From positions 186,001 through 250,000 of the forward strand of contig BNBH01000004.1 of the NCBI GenBank assembly GCA_014655195.1: 64,000 nt of DNA, given 5' to 3'. This document shows positions 46,282 through 55,655 of this stretch, one piece after another; positions within the stretch are counted from its first letter, which is position 1; each line of letters opens with the position of its first letter. Position numbers and translations under genes: made by a program. This DNA comes from Streptomyces cellulosae. GTDB lineage: Bacteria; Actinomycetota; Actinomycetes; Streptomycetales; Streptomycetaceae. The notes under the pieces are model-generated. The model worked only from the letters and a program-made list of their open reading frames with translations. It was not told where the DNA came from and searched no databases.

Positions 46282-49200
46282 GTGAATCGTCCGCTGGACA
46301 AGCGGGCCGTGCGCCGTCGGCGTGCGCTCGGCCGTACAGCTCTCGTCGTCACGCTCGCCGTGACCGCCGGCATCGGCGCCACCACGGGGACGGCCACCGC
46401 CGCCGACCCGGCCACGGCATCCGCCGAACCCGTCGTCATCAGCCCCGGCGCCCGTTTCGTGCCCCGCGCCACCCTCGTCCTCAACACCGGCGAGACCGGC
46501 TTCCTCACCGCGCGGGAGGGCGACGACCGCCTGCGCTGGATCGACTACGCCACCGGCACGACGACCGTCCTCGACCACCGGCTGCCCAAGCCGCTCGCCT
46601 ACGACGTCGACGACTTCCGCTTCGACCGGTACCCCGGCGAGTTCGGCCACGGCTCCGACACCGTCGCCCTCTACGCGGCGTCCCCGTCCCCGCACGTGAC
46701 GCTCCAGCAGCGGGCGGGCGACGGACCGACGGTCACGGTCCCGATCCCGGAGGGCCAGTCGTACGTCGCCACGTACGGCGACACCGTCATCACCCGTACC
46801 GGCGCCGAGAACGCGGTGACGAGCCTGCACCTGCTGCGCACGGAGAACGGCCAGGTGCGGGACCAGAAGCTGGAGGGCCTGCCGGAGGGCTGGAACCTCA
46901 CCATCAGCAACGGCGACTCCCGGTCCGTGGCCGTCCGCGCGATCAAGTGGGAGGACACCACGATGCACCAGGGGTGGTGGGTCGTCGACCTCGCCACCGG
47001 GTCCCTGAAGGCGCTCTCCACGCACGGCGAGCAGGTCTGGTTCGACCAGGACACCGTCTTCCACCTCGGCGCCCCGGAGCCCTACGCCGCCCAGGTGTAC
47101 CGGCGGGACGACCTGGACGCGGAGCCGACCACCCTGGACCTGCGGGAGGTGGGCGCGCACGACTACACGATCCTGCCCTTCGCCGGCCGGTTCGCCACCG
47201 TGGCCCCGCCCAACCCCGGCGACAACGAGTACCGCGGCAACCACCTGGCCCTGGAGGACACCGAGGGCAACTGGAAGTCGCTGCTGACCGTCGCCTCCCC
47301 CTCGGTGCACCGCACGCCCGACGGCTCGCTGCTGGTGGCCGGCGCCGAGAAGGACACCGACTACGGCCCGCTCGACTGGGGCTACCACCTCCTCACGCCC
47401 GCCGCCGACGGCACCGTCACCCGCAGGCGCGTCGCGGACATCGAGGACCGGGAGGCCGAACCGTTCGGCATCTCGCTGGGCAGCGGCATCCTCACCACGG
47501 CCGACGACTCCAAGCTCTTCATGCCGCACACCTACGTCGGCGCCTACCGCAGCACCTGGCTGAAGACCTCCGGCCGCCCCGAGGAGCTGCACTCGACCGT
47601 CGACGGCCTCGTCAGCGGCCGCGACAGCGACTGCGGCGACAGCGAGAACGGCTACTGCGTGACCATGTTCGCCTCCGGCGACGGGCACCACGGCCGCGAG
47701 GCCGGCGCCGAGCAGGACGTCACCATGCTCTACCGCAACGGCGACTCCGCCTGGGGCCCGCGGGTGACCTCCGGGCTCGGCGCCCCCGAACTCGTCGACC
47801 TGTCCGGCCGGTACGGCGTGGTGAATCAGGCCTGGGGCGGCTCGCAGGCCGTCCTGCGCTTCGAGGACGGCGACGCCGGAAGCATCCTCGAGAAGCGGGA
47901 GACCGTCGCGTCGGCCGTCTGGGGCAGCACCCTGTGGAGCGCCTCCGCCGGCTGGGACGACCCCGGTCAGAACCTCCCGACCACGGTGACGGCGAAGAAC
48001 CTGTCGACGGGCGCCGCGGGCGAGACCTTCGACGCCGGATGCGTCCCCCGCGAACTGCAGGCCGTAGGGCGCTGGGTGTACTGGCAGTGCGACGACTCCT
48101 GGCCCAACTACCGGGGCGGCGGCGTCCACGACCGGCAGACCGGGCGCTCCCTGAAGCTCGGCACCGACAAGGCGCTCCTCGGGGACGGCTACCTGGTCCG
48201 TCAGTCGGACACGACCGGCCTCACCCTCGTCGACCTGCACGAGGGCCTCCAGGCGGGCGCCACCGAGGCGGACCTGCCCCAGCGCGTCATCGTCACCGCG
48301 GCGGAACTGGGCGCCCGGACCGTGCCCCGGGCCGGATGGACCGTGGACCGCTTCGGCGGACACGTCGCCTACGCGGGCGCGGACCGCCGGGTGCGGATCG
48401 TCCCCTCGGGCGTCCCGGCCTCCCCCCTCGCCGTCATCGACGCGGAGACGTCGTCGTCCGCCCTGGACATCAAGGCCGGGAAGACCTGGACGTCCCGCTG
48501 GTGGCTTTCGAAGCCCGCCGCCTCCTGGACGCTGACCTGGAAGAACAAGGCGAGCGGCAAGGCCGTGCGCACCCTGTCCGGCGGCGAGGCCCGCGGCCGC
48601 CTGTCCTCCTCCTGGGACGGCAAGGACGCGGCCGGGCGGTACGTCCCGAACGGCGCCTACACCTGGACCCTGGCCGCGACTCCCGCCGACGGCACCGGCG
48701 CCGGCCTGTCCGTCTCCGGGACCGTGAAGGTCACCGGCGGCGCCGCCGTGTGGCGGGACATGGCGGGCGACGACGGCTTCGGCGACCTGCTGGCCACGGA
48801 CTCCGCCGGGGTCGTGTGGATGTACCGGGGCACCGGGACCGGCGGAGTGAACTCCCGCACCGCCGGGACCGCAGGGGCGTTTCCCGCCGGCGCGGTGATC
48901 GTGCCCGTCGGCGACGTGGACGGCGACCGGTGCGCCGACGTACTGGTCCGGCTGGGCAACGAGCTCCGGGCCTACCGCCCCGGCTGCGGCGAGGTCGTCG
49001 GCGCCTCGTCGCCGTACACGGTGATCGGCCAGGGCTGGGGCCAGTACGACCTGCTGACGTCACCCGGCGACCTCAACGGCGACGGATACATCGACCTGAT
49101 CGCCCGCCAGACCACGACCGGCGACATCTACTTCTACGCGGGCACGGCGGACCACCACCTCAAGGCACGGGTGCGGATCCAGCTGAACTGGAAGCTGTAC

Positions 49201-49518
49201 AAGCGGATCACCGGCGCCGGTGACCTGAACGGCGACGGACGCGGCGACCTGCTCGGCCAGGACTCCGCCGGTGTCCTGTGGCGGTACTACGGCACCGCCG
49301 CCGGCAGCGTGACCAAGCGGGAGCGGGTCGGCGGCGGCTGGAACGCCTACTCCGCCCTCGTCGGCACCGGCGACCTCTCCGGCGACGGCCGCACCGACCT
49401 GCTGGCCCGCGACACCGCCGGGAAGCTGTGGCGGTACGCGTCCACAGGAAAGGGCTCGTACAGCAGCCGGGTGCTGGTCGGCTCGGGCGGCTGGAACTCG
49501 TTCAAGGGCCTGCACTGA
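46282..49518 (+). CDS. Large secreted VCBS/FG-GAP repeat protein
   Basis: 1078 residues from GTG 46282 (GGGGAGGG upstream). A Tat/Sec-type signal: RRRRALGRTALVVTLAVTAGIGATTGTATAA. The middle (about 50-720) is an unrecognised beta-propeller-like region with many repeated DG/GD turns. Residues near 730-815 form a FlgD-like Ig domain (SWDGKDAAGRYVPNGAYTWTL). The C-terminus has about five VCBS-type repeats: GDVDGDRCADVLVR, GDLNGDGYIDLIAR, GDLNGDGRGDLLGQ, GDLSGDGRTDLLAR, each a calcium-binding loop. Extracellular, possibly an adhesin or carbohydrate-binding protein; no catalytic motif identified. Confidence 0.87.
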   Translation: MNRPLDKRAVRRRRALGRTALVVTLAVTAGIGATTGTATAADPATASAEPVVISPGARFVPRATLVLNTGETGFLTAREGDDRLRWIDYATGTTTVLDHRLPKPLAYDVDDFRFDRYPGEFGHGSDTVALYAASPSPHVTLQQRAGDGPTVTVPIPEGQSYVATYGDTVITRTGAENAVTSLHLLRTENGQVRDQKLEGLPEGWNLTISNGDSRSVAVRAIKWEDTTMHQGWWVVDLATGSLKALSTHGEQVWFDQDTVFHLGAPEPYAAQVYRRDDLDAEPTTLDLREVGAHDYTILPFAGRFATVAPPNPGDNEYRGNHLALEDTEGNWKSLLTVASPSVHRTPDGSLLVAGAEKDTDYGPLDWGYHLLTPAADGTVTRRRVADIEDREAEPFGISLGSGILTTADDSKLFMPHTYVGAYRSTWLKTSGRPEELHSTVDGLVSGRDSDCGDSENGYCVTMFASGDGHHGREAGAEQDVTMLYRNGDSAWGPRVTSGLGAPELVDLSGRYGVVNQAWGGSQAVLRFEDGDAGSILEKRETVASAVWGSTLWSASAGWDDPGQNLPTTVTAKNLSTGAAGETFDAGCVPRELQAVGRWVYWQCDDSWPNYRGGGVHDRQTGRSLKLGTDKALLGDGYLVRQSDTTGLTLVDLHEGLQAGATEADLPQRVIVTAAELGARTVPRAGWTVDRFGGHVAYAGADRRVRIVPSGVPASPLAVIDAETSSSALDIKAGKTWTSRWWLSKPAASWTLTWKNKASGKAVRTLSGGEARGRLSSSWDGKDAAGRYVPNGAYTWTLAATPADGTGAGLSVSGTVKVTGGAAVWRDMAGDDGFGDLLATDSAGVVWMYRGTGTGGVNSRTAGTAGAFPAGAVIVPVGDVDGDRCADVLVRLGNELRAYRPGCGEVVGASSPYTVIGQGWGQYDLLTSPGDLNGDGYIDLIARQTTTGDIYFYAGTADHHLKARVRIQLNWKLYKRITGAGDLNGDGRGDLLGQDSAGVLWRYYGTAAGSVTKRERVGGGWNAYSALVGTGDLSGDGRTDLLARDTAGKLWRYASTGKGSYSSRVLVGSGGWNSFKGLH

Positions 49519-49535
49519 CCCGGGCGCGGAAGACA

Positions 49536-49576
49536 GGGACGGCCCCCGGCGTGAACATCACGCCGGGGGCCGTCCC
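49536..49576 (+). terminator. Terminator after the VCBS protein gene
   Basis: Perfect 18-base-pair stem around AACAT, 17 bases after the stop codon and just ahead of the next gene's ribosome-binding site, so it separates the two transcripts. Confidence 0.88.
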
Positions 49577-49600
49577 GTTGTGTGCAGGAGGCAGATCATC

Positions 49601-50506
49601 GTGCGCGCAGCCCGCTACCACCGGTACGGCGACCCGACGGCGCTCACCGTCGAGGAGGCCCCGGACCCGGCTCCGGGCCCGGGCGAGATACGGATCAGGC
49701 TCGCCGCGGCGAGCGTCAACCCGGTCGACTGGAAGGTGCGCGGCGGCGCGGTGCGGGACTTCCTCCCCGTGGACCTGCCGGCGATCCCGGGCCGTGACGC
49801 CGTGAGCCTGGTGGACCGGATCGGCGAGGGCGTGCAGGGCGTCGGCCTCGGCGACCGCGTCTTCGGGCTCGGCGGGGTGACGGGCGCGACGGCGGAACTG
49901 GCGGTGCTGTCGGCCTGGGCGCCGGCGCCGGAGGCGTGGAGCGACGAGGAGGCGGCCGGGGCGGCCCTGGCCGCCGTGACGGCGCTGAGCGGCCTGAAGG
50001 CGCTCGGCCCGCTGTCCGGCCGCACGCTCCTGGTCGAGGGCGCCGCCGGAGGGGTCGGCGGCGCGGCCGTCGAACTGGCGGGCGCGGCAGGGGCCACGGT
50101 GGTCGGGACGGCGGGCGCGCACAACCACGCGTTCCTCAGGGCGCTGGGCGCGGTGCCCATGACGTACGGGGCGGGGCTCGCGGAGCGTCTGGCGGACGTG
50201 GCGCCGCAGGGGATCGACCTGGTGCTCGACACGGCCGCGTCGGGGTCGCTCGGGGAGCTGGTGGAGATCGCCGGCGACCCCTCCCGCGTGGTGACGGTCG
50301 CCGACCACCTGAACGCGGGACGCCTGGGCGTACGGGCGGCCGACGCGGTCAACGACCCGACGTACCTCGCCGAGGCGGCCGCGCTCGGCGCGCAGGGCCG
50401 TTACACGCCGCGCGTGGAGCGGACGTACCCGCTGGCGGAGATCGCGGAGGCACACGCCCACTCGGAGGGCGGGCATGTGCGGGGGAAGATCGTGCTGGTG
50501 CTGTGA
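49601..50506 (+). CDS. NAD(P)H quinone oxidoreductase-like (zinc-free MDR family)
   Basis: 301 residues from GTG 49601, with AGGAGG nine bases upstream. GroES-like N-terminal domain (ALTVEEAPDPAPGPGEIRIRLAAASVNPVDWKVRGG) and Rossmann nucleotide-binding domain with LLVEGAAGGVGGAAVELAGAAGATVVGTAG. No zinc-ligand cysteine pattern. The C-terminus ends EGGHVRGKIVLVL, typical of quinone reductases of this class. Substrate unknown. Confidence 0.9.
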   Translation: MRAARYHRYGDPTALTVEEAPDPAPGPGEIRIRLAAASVNPVDWKVRGGAVRDFLPVDLPAIPGRDAVSLVDRIGEGVQGVGLGDRVFGLGGVTGATAELAVLSAWAPAPEAWSDEEAAGAALAAVTALSGLKALGPLSGRTLLVEGAAGGVGGAAVELAGAAGATVVGTAGAHNHAFLRALGAVPMTYGAGLAERLADVAPQGIDLVLDTAASGSLGELVEIAGDPSRVVTVADHLNAGRLGVRAADAVNDPTYLAEAAALGAQGRYTPRVERTYPLAEIAEAHAHSEGGHVRGKIVLVL

Positions 50507-50512
50507 CGAGCC

Positions 50513-51022
50513 TTAAAGGGCTTCCTTGTTGAAGGCGGGGGCCTCACCGGAGGGGGTGACCGGCGGGAGGACGCTCCACGGGAAGTTGATCCACTCGTCG
50601 GTGCGCTTCCACACGTACTCGCACTTCACCAGCGACTGCGTCTTCTCGTAGATGACGGCGCTGCGCACCTCGGCGACGGCGTCGAGGCAGAAGTCGCGGA
50701 CCAGCTTGAGGGTCTTGCCGGTGTCGGCGACGTCGTCGGCGATCAGCACCTTCTTGTCGGTGAAGTCGATCGCGTTGGGGACGGGCGCGAGCATGACGGG
50801 CATCTCGAGGGTGGTCCCCACGCCCGTGTAGAACTCGACGTTCACCAGGTGGATGTTCTTGCAGTCGAGCGCGTAGGCGAGACCGCCGGCGACGAAGACG
50901 CCGCCGCGGGCGATGCTGAGCACCACATCGGGCTTGTAGCCGTCGTCGGCGATGGTCTGGGCGAGCTCTCGGACGGCGACGCCGAACTGTTCGTAGCTGA
51001 GGTTCTCGCGCATGCCGCTCAC
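50513..51022 (-). CDS. PRTase-type phosphoribosyltransferase
   Basis: 169 residues from GTG 51022 ([14 protein letters not shown]); ATG 51013 is an alternative. PRPP-binding loop [20 protein letters not shown], and [21 protein letters not shown]. Looks like the guanine/xanthine/hypoxanthine PRTase-like group commonly found beside dcd in Streptomyces. Base specificity unresolved. The start overlaps the dcd stop by four bases, so the two are coupled. Confidence 0.87.
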   Translation of the reverse strand: MSGMRENLSYEQFGVAVRELAQTIADDGYKPDVVLSIARGGVFVAGGLAYALDCKNIHLVNVEFYTGVGTTLEMPVMLAPVPNAIDFTDKKVLIADDVADTGKTLKLVRDFCLDAVAEVRSAVIYEKTQSLVKCEYVWKRTDEWINFPWSVLPPVTPSGEAPAFNKEAL

Positions 51023-51594
51023 ACCTGCGTCCGGTGGAAGTTGAGGTAGGACCGCGAGGCCGTGGGCCCGCGCTGCCCCTGGTAGCGGGAGCCGTACCGC
51101 TCACTGCCGTACGGGTGCTCGGCCGGCGAGCTGAGCCGGAACATACAGAGCTGTCCGATCTTCATACCGGGCCAGAGCTTGATGGGGAGCGTGGCGAGGT
51201 TGCTCAGCTCCAGGGTCACGTGACCGGAGAAGCCGGGGTCGATGAAGCCGGCGGTGGAGTGGGTGACCAGTCCGAGCCGCCCGAGGGAGCTCTTGCCCTC
51301 GAGACGCGAGGCGAGGTCGTCGGGCAGCGAGATGACCTCGTAGGTGCTGGCCAGCACGAACTCGCCCGGGTGCAGGATGAACGGCTCGTCCCCCTCCGGC
51401 TCCACGAGCCGGGTGAGGTCCGCCTGCTCGACCGAGGGGTCGATGTGGGGGTAGCGGTGGTTCTCGAACACCCGGAAGTAGCGGTCGAGACGTACGTCGA
51501 TGCTGGACGGCTGCACCATGGATTCGTCGTAGGGATCGATCCGCACCCGCCCGGCGTCGATCTCGGCCCGGATGTCCTTGTCTGAGAGAAGCAC
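51019..51594 (-). CDS. dcd: dCTP deaminase
   Basis: 191 residues from GTG 51594 ([24 protein letters not shown]). dCTP deaminase/dUTPase fold: [88 protein letters not shown]. Makes dUTP for thymidylate synthesis. Length equals the usual actinobacterial enzyme. Overlaps the phosphoribosyltransferase start, suggesting a nucleotide-salvage pair. Confidence 0.97.
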   Translation of the reverse strand: MLLSDKDIRAEIDAGRVRIDPYDESMVQPSSIDVRLDRYFRVFENHRYPHIDPSVEQADLTRLVEPEGDEPFILHPGEFVLASTYEVISLPDDLASRLEGKSSLGRLGLVTHSTAGFIDPGFSGHVTLELSNLATLPIKLWPGMKIGQLCMFRLSSPAEHPYGSERYGSRYQGQRGPTASRSYLNFHRTQV

Positions 51595-51719
51595 GCCCCG
51601 AGAATACGCAAGGCGCGCGCGACGGCCGAAACCGGCCGTCCCGCGCGCCTGTGCCCTCTGTCTGCGGCTTCGCTGCCGCTGGCTGCCGCGTCGGGTGTCC
51701 TGTGCCCCGTGTGTCTCCG

Positions 51720-51878
51720 CTACCGCTTCTGCAAGGTCACCGGCACGACGCTGCGGAGCCGCGCACAGCGCGGACAACGCAGCAGCCGGCCGGGGCCGAG
51801 GCGCTCGGCCTGCTGCATCGGGAACGAGGCGGCGGTGAACACGTGCCCATCGGCACAGCGGACGACGGTGCGCTCCAT
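51720..51878 (-). CDS. Small zinc-ribbon-like protein
   Basis: 52 residues from ATG 51878: [42 protein letters not shown]. One Cys-x-x-x-His pair near the N-terminus and one CPRC near the C-terminus resemble a single zinc knuckle. The upstream frame is open to 52076, but the conserved part begins here. Very similar small proteins occur at this position in Streptomyces genomes. Function unknown. Confidence 0.72.
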   Translation of the reverse strand: MERTVVRCADGHVFTAASFPMQQAERLGPGRLLRCPRCARLRSVVPVTLQKR

Positions 51879-52146
51879 CAAGTCCAAGAGTCCCTTCCCC
51901 AAGAGCCGCGTCTGGCTTGCTGCCCTGACGACAAAAGCCACGTTACGGGATGAAAGGAACGGCACTCCAGGCGGCACCCCGGTCGCGCACAACGCCCTCA
52001 CCGTACGCCCCGCCGTGTGCCCGCCGCAGCCGCTTCCACACCCTGAAACACCGTCAGGCCCCCGGGTCTTGGACACCGAGGGCCTGCGATGAGGTACAGT
52101 GAGCGAGCGTCCGGACCACTCCCGGTGGAGCGGTTCTGGATCTTGC

Positions 52147-52220
52147 GCGGGTGTAGTTTAATGGTAGAACATCAGCTTCCCAAGCTGAGAGCGCGAGTTC
52201 GATTCTCGTCACCCGCTCCA
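52147..52220 (+). tRNA. tRNA-Gly (anticodon CCC)
   Basis: Acceptor stem GCGGGTG/CACCCGC, D arm with GTTTAATGGTAGAAC, anticodon arm TCAGC-TTCCCAA-GCTGA giving anticodon CCC, T arm GCGAG-TTCGATT-CTCGT, discriminator T and encoded CCA. A canonical cloverleaf of glycine type. The 3' half is the likely insertion point of the mobile element that follows. Confidence 0.97.
52180..52220 (+). other. Inferred attL core (3' half of tRNA-Gly)
   Basis: The tyrosine integrase gene at 55854 points to this tRNA, and the element's genes all lie downstream. Elements of this class cross over in the tRNA anticodon-to-3' region. The other junction is outside the window, so the exact boundaries cannot be read. Confidence 0.55.
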
Positions 52221-52225
52221 CGAAG

Positions 52226-52252
52226 AAGGCCCAGATCACCGATCTGGGCCTT
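52226..52252 (+). terminator. Terminator downstream of tRNA-Gly
   Basis: AAGGCCCAGAT and its complement around CACCG, followed by ACTTGTTGTCT, a partly T-rich tail; six bases after the CCA end. Confidence 0.8.
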
Positions 52253-52279
52253 ACTTGTTGTCTAGTCCAATCAGGGGGC

Positions 52280-52300
52280 GGCGTGCCCTCGGCGTGCCCT
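52280..52300. repeat. Direct repeat of GGCGTGCCCT just inside the element
   Basis: Two copies (52280-52289 and 52291-52300), separated by one base, about 60 bases from the tRNA. Could be arm-type integrase or excisionase binding sites, or incidental. The 52221-52526 stretch otherwise holds only the tRNA terminator. Confidence 0.4.
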
Positions 52301-52526
52301 AAGTCGAGTCCAGGCCGCCACACCAGCGCCATTCGGGTGCCCAGCAGGCATCAACCTGCCCCGGCGTCCCATATCGCGGGACGCAATTCGTGTGACCTGC
52401 GCCACACAGGGCGCAAAGGGTCACCAAGACGCATACGCAAAGGGTGGTTTGCGGGACGGGTGGCGCCCCGGTCTCCGGGCCTGCCTTGACGGGTTTACCT
52501 CGCCGACTCGGCAGTACGGTGAACCC

Positions 52527-53069
52527 GTGACCTCCTTACCGGAAGAATCGCCCTCACTGATCCGTGAAGGCGACCGCGAGGCAGCCGTGCGACGTCTGCA
52601 GGAGGCGTACGCGGAAGGGCTCATCCCACACGAGGTGTTGGACGAGCACCTCCACCAGGTGCTCAGCGCCAAGACGCGGAGCGAACTCGCGTCCGCTCTG
52701 GTCGCGCTCCCGGAGGAGCAACCGGGAAGCACTGCCACGATCGCCGCCGCCGGTGGGCGGATCAAGCGGCGTGGCGCGTGGCGGGTGCCTCGGGTCCTCA
52801 AGGTCGAGTCAGCATATGGAAGGGTGCGCCTGGACCTGTCCCGGGCGGTCATCGAGCACCCGATCGTCGACATCGAGCTGCAACTGGGAACCGGCGGGGC
52901 CCGGATCACGGTGCCCCGGGACGCGGTGGTCGACGTCGAAGGACTGAGCACGGGATGGAAGGACCTGCGCTACAAGATCCCGCGACAGCCCCGGCCCGGC
53001 GGGCCGACGATTCGAATCTCCGGGGTCATGGGATACGGACGCTTGAAGATTCGCCACGCCCTGCGTTGA
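52527..53069 (+). CDS. DUF1707 protein (element cargo)
   Basis: 180 residues from GTG 52527. DUF1707 part: LIREGDREAAVRRLQEAYAEGLIPHEVLDEHLHQVLSAKTRSELASALVALPEE, followed by a beta-rich domain with YGRVRLDLSRAVIEHPIVDIELQLGTGGARITVPRDAVVDVEGL and TIRISGVMGYGRLKIRH. It parallels the chromosomal DUF1707 protein at 27108. TACGGT at 52515 resembles a -10 box seven bases before the GTG, so the transcript may be leaderless. Function unknown. Confidence 0.82.
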   Translation: MTSLPEESPSLIREGDREAAVRRLQEAYAEGLIPHEVLDEHLHQVLSAKTRSELASALVALPEEQPGSTATIAAAGGRIKRRGAWRVPRVLKVESAYGRVRLDLSRAVIEHPIVDIELQLGTGGARITVPRDAVVDVEGLSTGWKDLRYKIPRQPRPGGPTIRISGVMGYGRLKIRHALR

Positions 53070-53112
53070 AGCCCCGTCCGGTGCTTCGGCCCCGCCGGCG
53101 GCGAGTGCAGCA

Positions 53113-53592
53113 CTAGGCGGGTACCAGGTCTCCCAGCGCCTCGCGAAGCGCCGTGCCCACGACAGGTCCCGCCACGGCCACCTGTCGAAGCTCGTCGCCC
53201 TTCATGTAGCGGTAGCTCTGCGGAGGGTGGAAGGACCCGGCGGAGCGCAGCGCATTGAGCGATACCGGCTCATCGAAGGAGACAGGATTCTCCATCGTGA
53301 GACCGCTCGCCTGCCTCGCGCCGCTCATGTAGGCGTCGTACTCCCGCCGGGTGATCCCGGTCTGTCCCCGATGAGCCGACCAGACCTCGCTGGGCGTGGC
53401 GACGTAGATGGCGGCAATGCGCGCCATGCCCACCACCGCCATGGTGGGCGCGGTCGCGTACAAGAGGACGGGCGTTCCCGGAGGCGCGGCGACGCGCTGG
53501 CGGCGAACCTCCACCGTCTTGCTGCCGGCCAGGATCGCGTTGGCGAAGCGCGGGTGGACGGACAGCAGCATCGCGCGTTCCGGATCGCTCAC
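53113..53592 (-). CDS. ASCH-domain protein (element cargo)
   Basis: 159 residues. The N-terminus AMLLSVHPRFANAILAGSKTVEVRRQRVAAPPGTPVLLYATAPTMAVVGMARI has the ASCH/PUA-like signature (GSKTVEVRR, then beta strands). ASCH domains bind or act on RNA bases; some, such as YqfB, deacetylate N4-acetylcytidine (family knowledge). The start overlaps the stop of the GNAT-PIN gene by four bases, so the proteins are made as a pair. A toxin-neutralising or RNA-binding partner role is inferred. Confidence 0.78.
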   Translation of the reverse strand: MSDPERAMLLSVHPRFANAILAGSKTVEVRRQRVAAPPGTPVLLYATAPTMAVVGMARIAAIYVATPSEVWSAHRGQTGITRREYDAYMSGARQASGLTMENPVSFDEPVSLNALRSAGSFHPPQSYRYMKGDELRQVAVAGPVVGTALREALGDLVPA

Positions 53593-55655
53593 GTCGTTCG
53601 GTGCCCCTCTTGGTAAACCGCCTGGAACAGCTCACTGCTGATCTTGGACAGCGAGATCAGCGAGCCAGGCGACCACGTTAGCCCCCGGCCCCTGGCCAGC
53701 GAGGTCAATCGGCGCAGCGTCACCGGCTTCGGGAAGATCTCAGTGTCCGAGAACCTCAGCGCCATGGCGTGACCGGACGCGTCTGCAGCCCTCTCGACCT
53801 CAGCCCGACCATATACGCCCAGGTGTTCGAATTTCGAGAACAGAACATCCGGAGTGTCGATGAGCACCTCGTCGAGCCGCGAGCTGCCCACCACCCTCTG
53901 ACCCTCTCCCGTGGAGTTGCCGTCGCTGACGTACCAGAGCAGTCGAGCCGGGACGCTCTCTCCTCGACGCTGCGAAGATCGGTAGTAGACGTGTTCCCTG
54001 CTGATGCCCAGGGCGTCGCTCCGCGCGATGAGCATGGCCGGGACGTTGAACAGCTCAGTCGACCAGCGCGGCTTGATGGGCACCATGAAGGACGGCAGCT
54101 CGGAGTCGATGACCTTGGCCGGCCACCACGCACGCTCCAGCACGGCGGTCACCTCCGCCGGCATGCCGACGTCGAGCACGGTCGCATCGACAGCAAGCTC
54201 TCGGGCCAACCCGCCGGCCACCACCTCCACCTCGGCGGCGGTCCCGCACACGTTCACCAGGAGCGCGACGAGCTCGCCGTTGTGCTCGAAGAAGCCGTCG
54301 TCACCGGCCGCGGCCCGCGCCGCCTCGGAGGGGTGCGGATCACTGATGCGGACGATCTCGGCCCCGCAATCCCTCCCGAGCCGCTTAAGCAGGAAGAGGA
54401 GCTGCCGGGCCAGGGTCTCTTCCAGGGGGTGGCCAGCTGTGCGAAGGACGGGTACAACCAGGGTTCGGCCGTCCAGCGACCACGCGTAGAGGGCGACCGG
54501 TCGGCCCTGGCCGTCCCGGAGAAGCTCACGACGCCATGCGATCCCGCCCTCGTTCAGCGACCGCAGCCGCTCAGAAAAGGCTGAGCCGTCGTCAGCGCCC
54601 GACTGCTCGAAGAAGGCGACCAGTTCATCCTCCGCGCCCGGCGCCACCTCCGCGGACCGGAACTCCGTCCCCATCAGGTCAGCCGGGCGATACACCTGGG
54701 CCTGCCGCAGCTCATCGACGTGAAGCGTCACGGTCGACGGTGAGACGACCCGGACGCGAGCCACCTCCCAGGCCACATCTGTCAGGCGAGACAGCAGCGG
54801 ATCACGGGTCGCCAGGACTTGTAGACCAGCACACGAGGTCTCGGCCACATACCGCATGCCTCGCAGAAGTGCTGGGTCGGCAGCCAGGCCGGGAACCGCC
54901 TGCGTAGCGGCTTGCACCAGTTCGCGGGTTCGCTCCTCCACGGCCGCGGAGCCGGTAGAGAGCTTGTGGAGCCCGGTCAGCGCCGCCTGCTGGTGCTGAC
55001 GCTCTGCCGTGTCCGTGAGGTCCCGGATCTGATGGACCAACTGCGGGGTGTAGGCAAACTCAACGAGATCCGCCATCCATCCGGCTTCGAGCGCACGGGA
55101 CTCCTCGGCACCGGTGGTGTCCGTGAGGCCGCGCAGATCGGCGAACACACCATGGTCGACCGTCACCACGAGGAGCGCGTCGCTCTCCATCTCCGTGAAC
55201 AGGTCCGGATGGCCGAGGTCCAGCCACCAGCCGTCCAAGATCTCCCCGTCACGACCACGCCCACGGACCTCACCGTCCGGAACGAAGCCCAGACTCCTCC
55301 ACATCCCGCTCAGGTCATAGTCCCGACGGCACTTGGCCTTGATCCCAAGGCGTTGTGGATACCGCTCCTTGATGCCCTCCACCAGACGGCCCGCAATTCC
55401 CCGCCCCCGTTCCTCCTCAGCCACACACAGGTGCGCGAGTCGGATACGCGCGCTCCTCTTCGGCAGCCCGAACAGCGCGTAGCCGATCACTTCGCCGGCC
55501 TCGACCGCGACCAGAAGGCCACCGTCCTCAGCTGCCTTCTCATAGGCAGGAGGCGTCAGAAGCCCCAGCGTCTTCGTGTACCGGTCCCCCAGGGCTATGG
55601 CCTTAACGATCAACTCTTCTTGCGCGGGCGAAACGGACACCAGCTTGATCGCCAT
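53589..55655 (-). CDS. GNAT-PIN multidomain protein with ASCH-like C-terminus (element cargo)
   Basis: 688 residues from ATG 55655, with GGAGGGGG six bases upstream. Residues 1-150: GNAT acetyltransferase fold with acetyl-CoA loop LCVAEEERGRGIAGRLVEGI. Residues 160-320: PIN nuclease pattern, first Asp in LVVTVDHGVFADL, later LVEFAYTPQLVHQI and VLATRDPLLSRLTD (third acidic residue). Residues 330-500: unassigned. The C-terminus (RLLWYVSDGNSTGEGQRVVGSSRLDEV, EHLGVYGRAEVERAA) looks like an ASCH/EVE-like beta barrel, tentative. Acetylation plus RNA cleavage in one polypeptide suggests a toxin or defence effector acting on RNA or translation; inference. Confidence 0.68.
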   Translation of the reverse strand: MAIKLVSVSPAQEELIVKAIALGDRYTKTLGLLTPPAYEKAAEDGGLLVAVEAGEVIGYALFGLPKRSARIRLAHLCVAEEERGRGIAGRLVEGIKERYPQRLGIKAKCRRDYDLSGMWRSLGFVPDGEVRGRGRDGEILDGWWLDLGHPDLFTEMESDALLVVTVDHGVFADLRGLTDTTGAEESRALEAGWMADLVEFAYTPQLVHQIRDLTDTAERQHQQAALTGLHKLSTGSAAVEERTRELVQAATQAVPGLAADPALLRGMRYVAETSCAGLQVLATRDPLLSRLTDVAWEVARVRVVSPSTVTLHVDELRQAQVYRPADLMGTEFRSAEVAPGAEDELVAFFEQSGADDGSAFSERLRSLNEGGIAWRRELLRDGQGRPVALYAWSLDGRTLVVPVLRTAGHPLEETLARQLLFLLKRLGRDCGAEIVRISDPHPSEAARAAAGDDGFFEHNGELVALLVNVCGTAAEVEVVAGGLARELAVDATVLDVGMPAEVTAVLERAWWPAKVIDSELPSFMVPIKPRWSTELFNVPAMLIARSDALGISREHVYYRSSQRRGESVPARLLWYVSDGNSTGEGQRVVGSSRLDEVLIDTPDVLFSKFEHLGVYGRAEVERAADASGHAMALRFSDTEIFPKPVTLRRLTSLARGRGLTWSPGSLISLSKISSELFQAVYQEGHRTT

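Noticed and set aside
49536..49576. Small regulatory RNA from the strong hairpin
   Set aside because: Position directly after the VCBS gene is best explained as its terminator.
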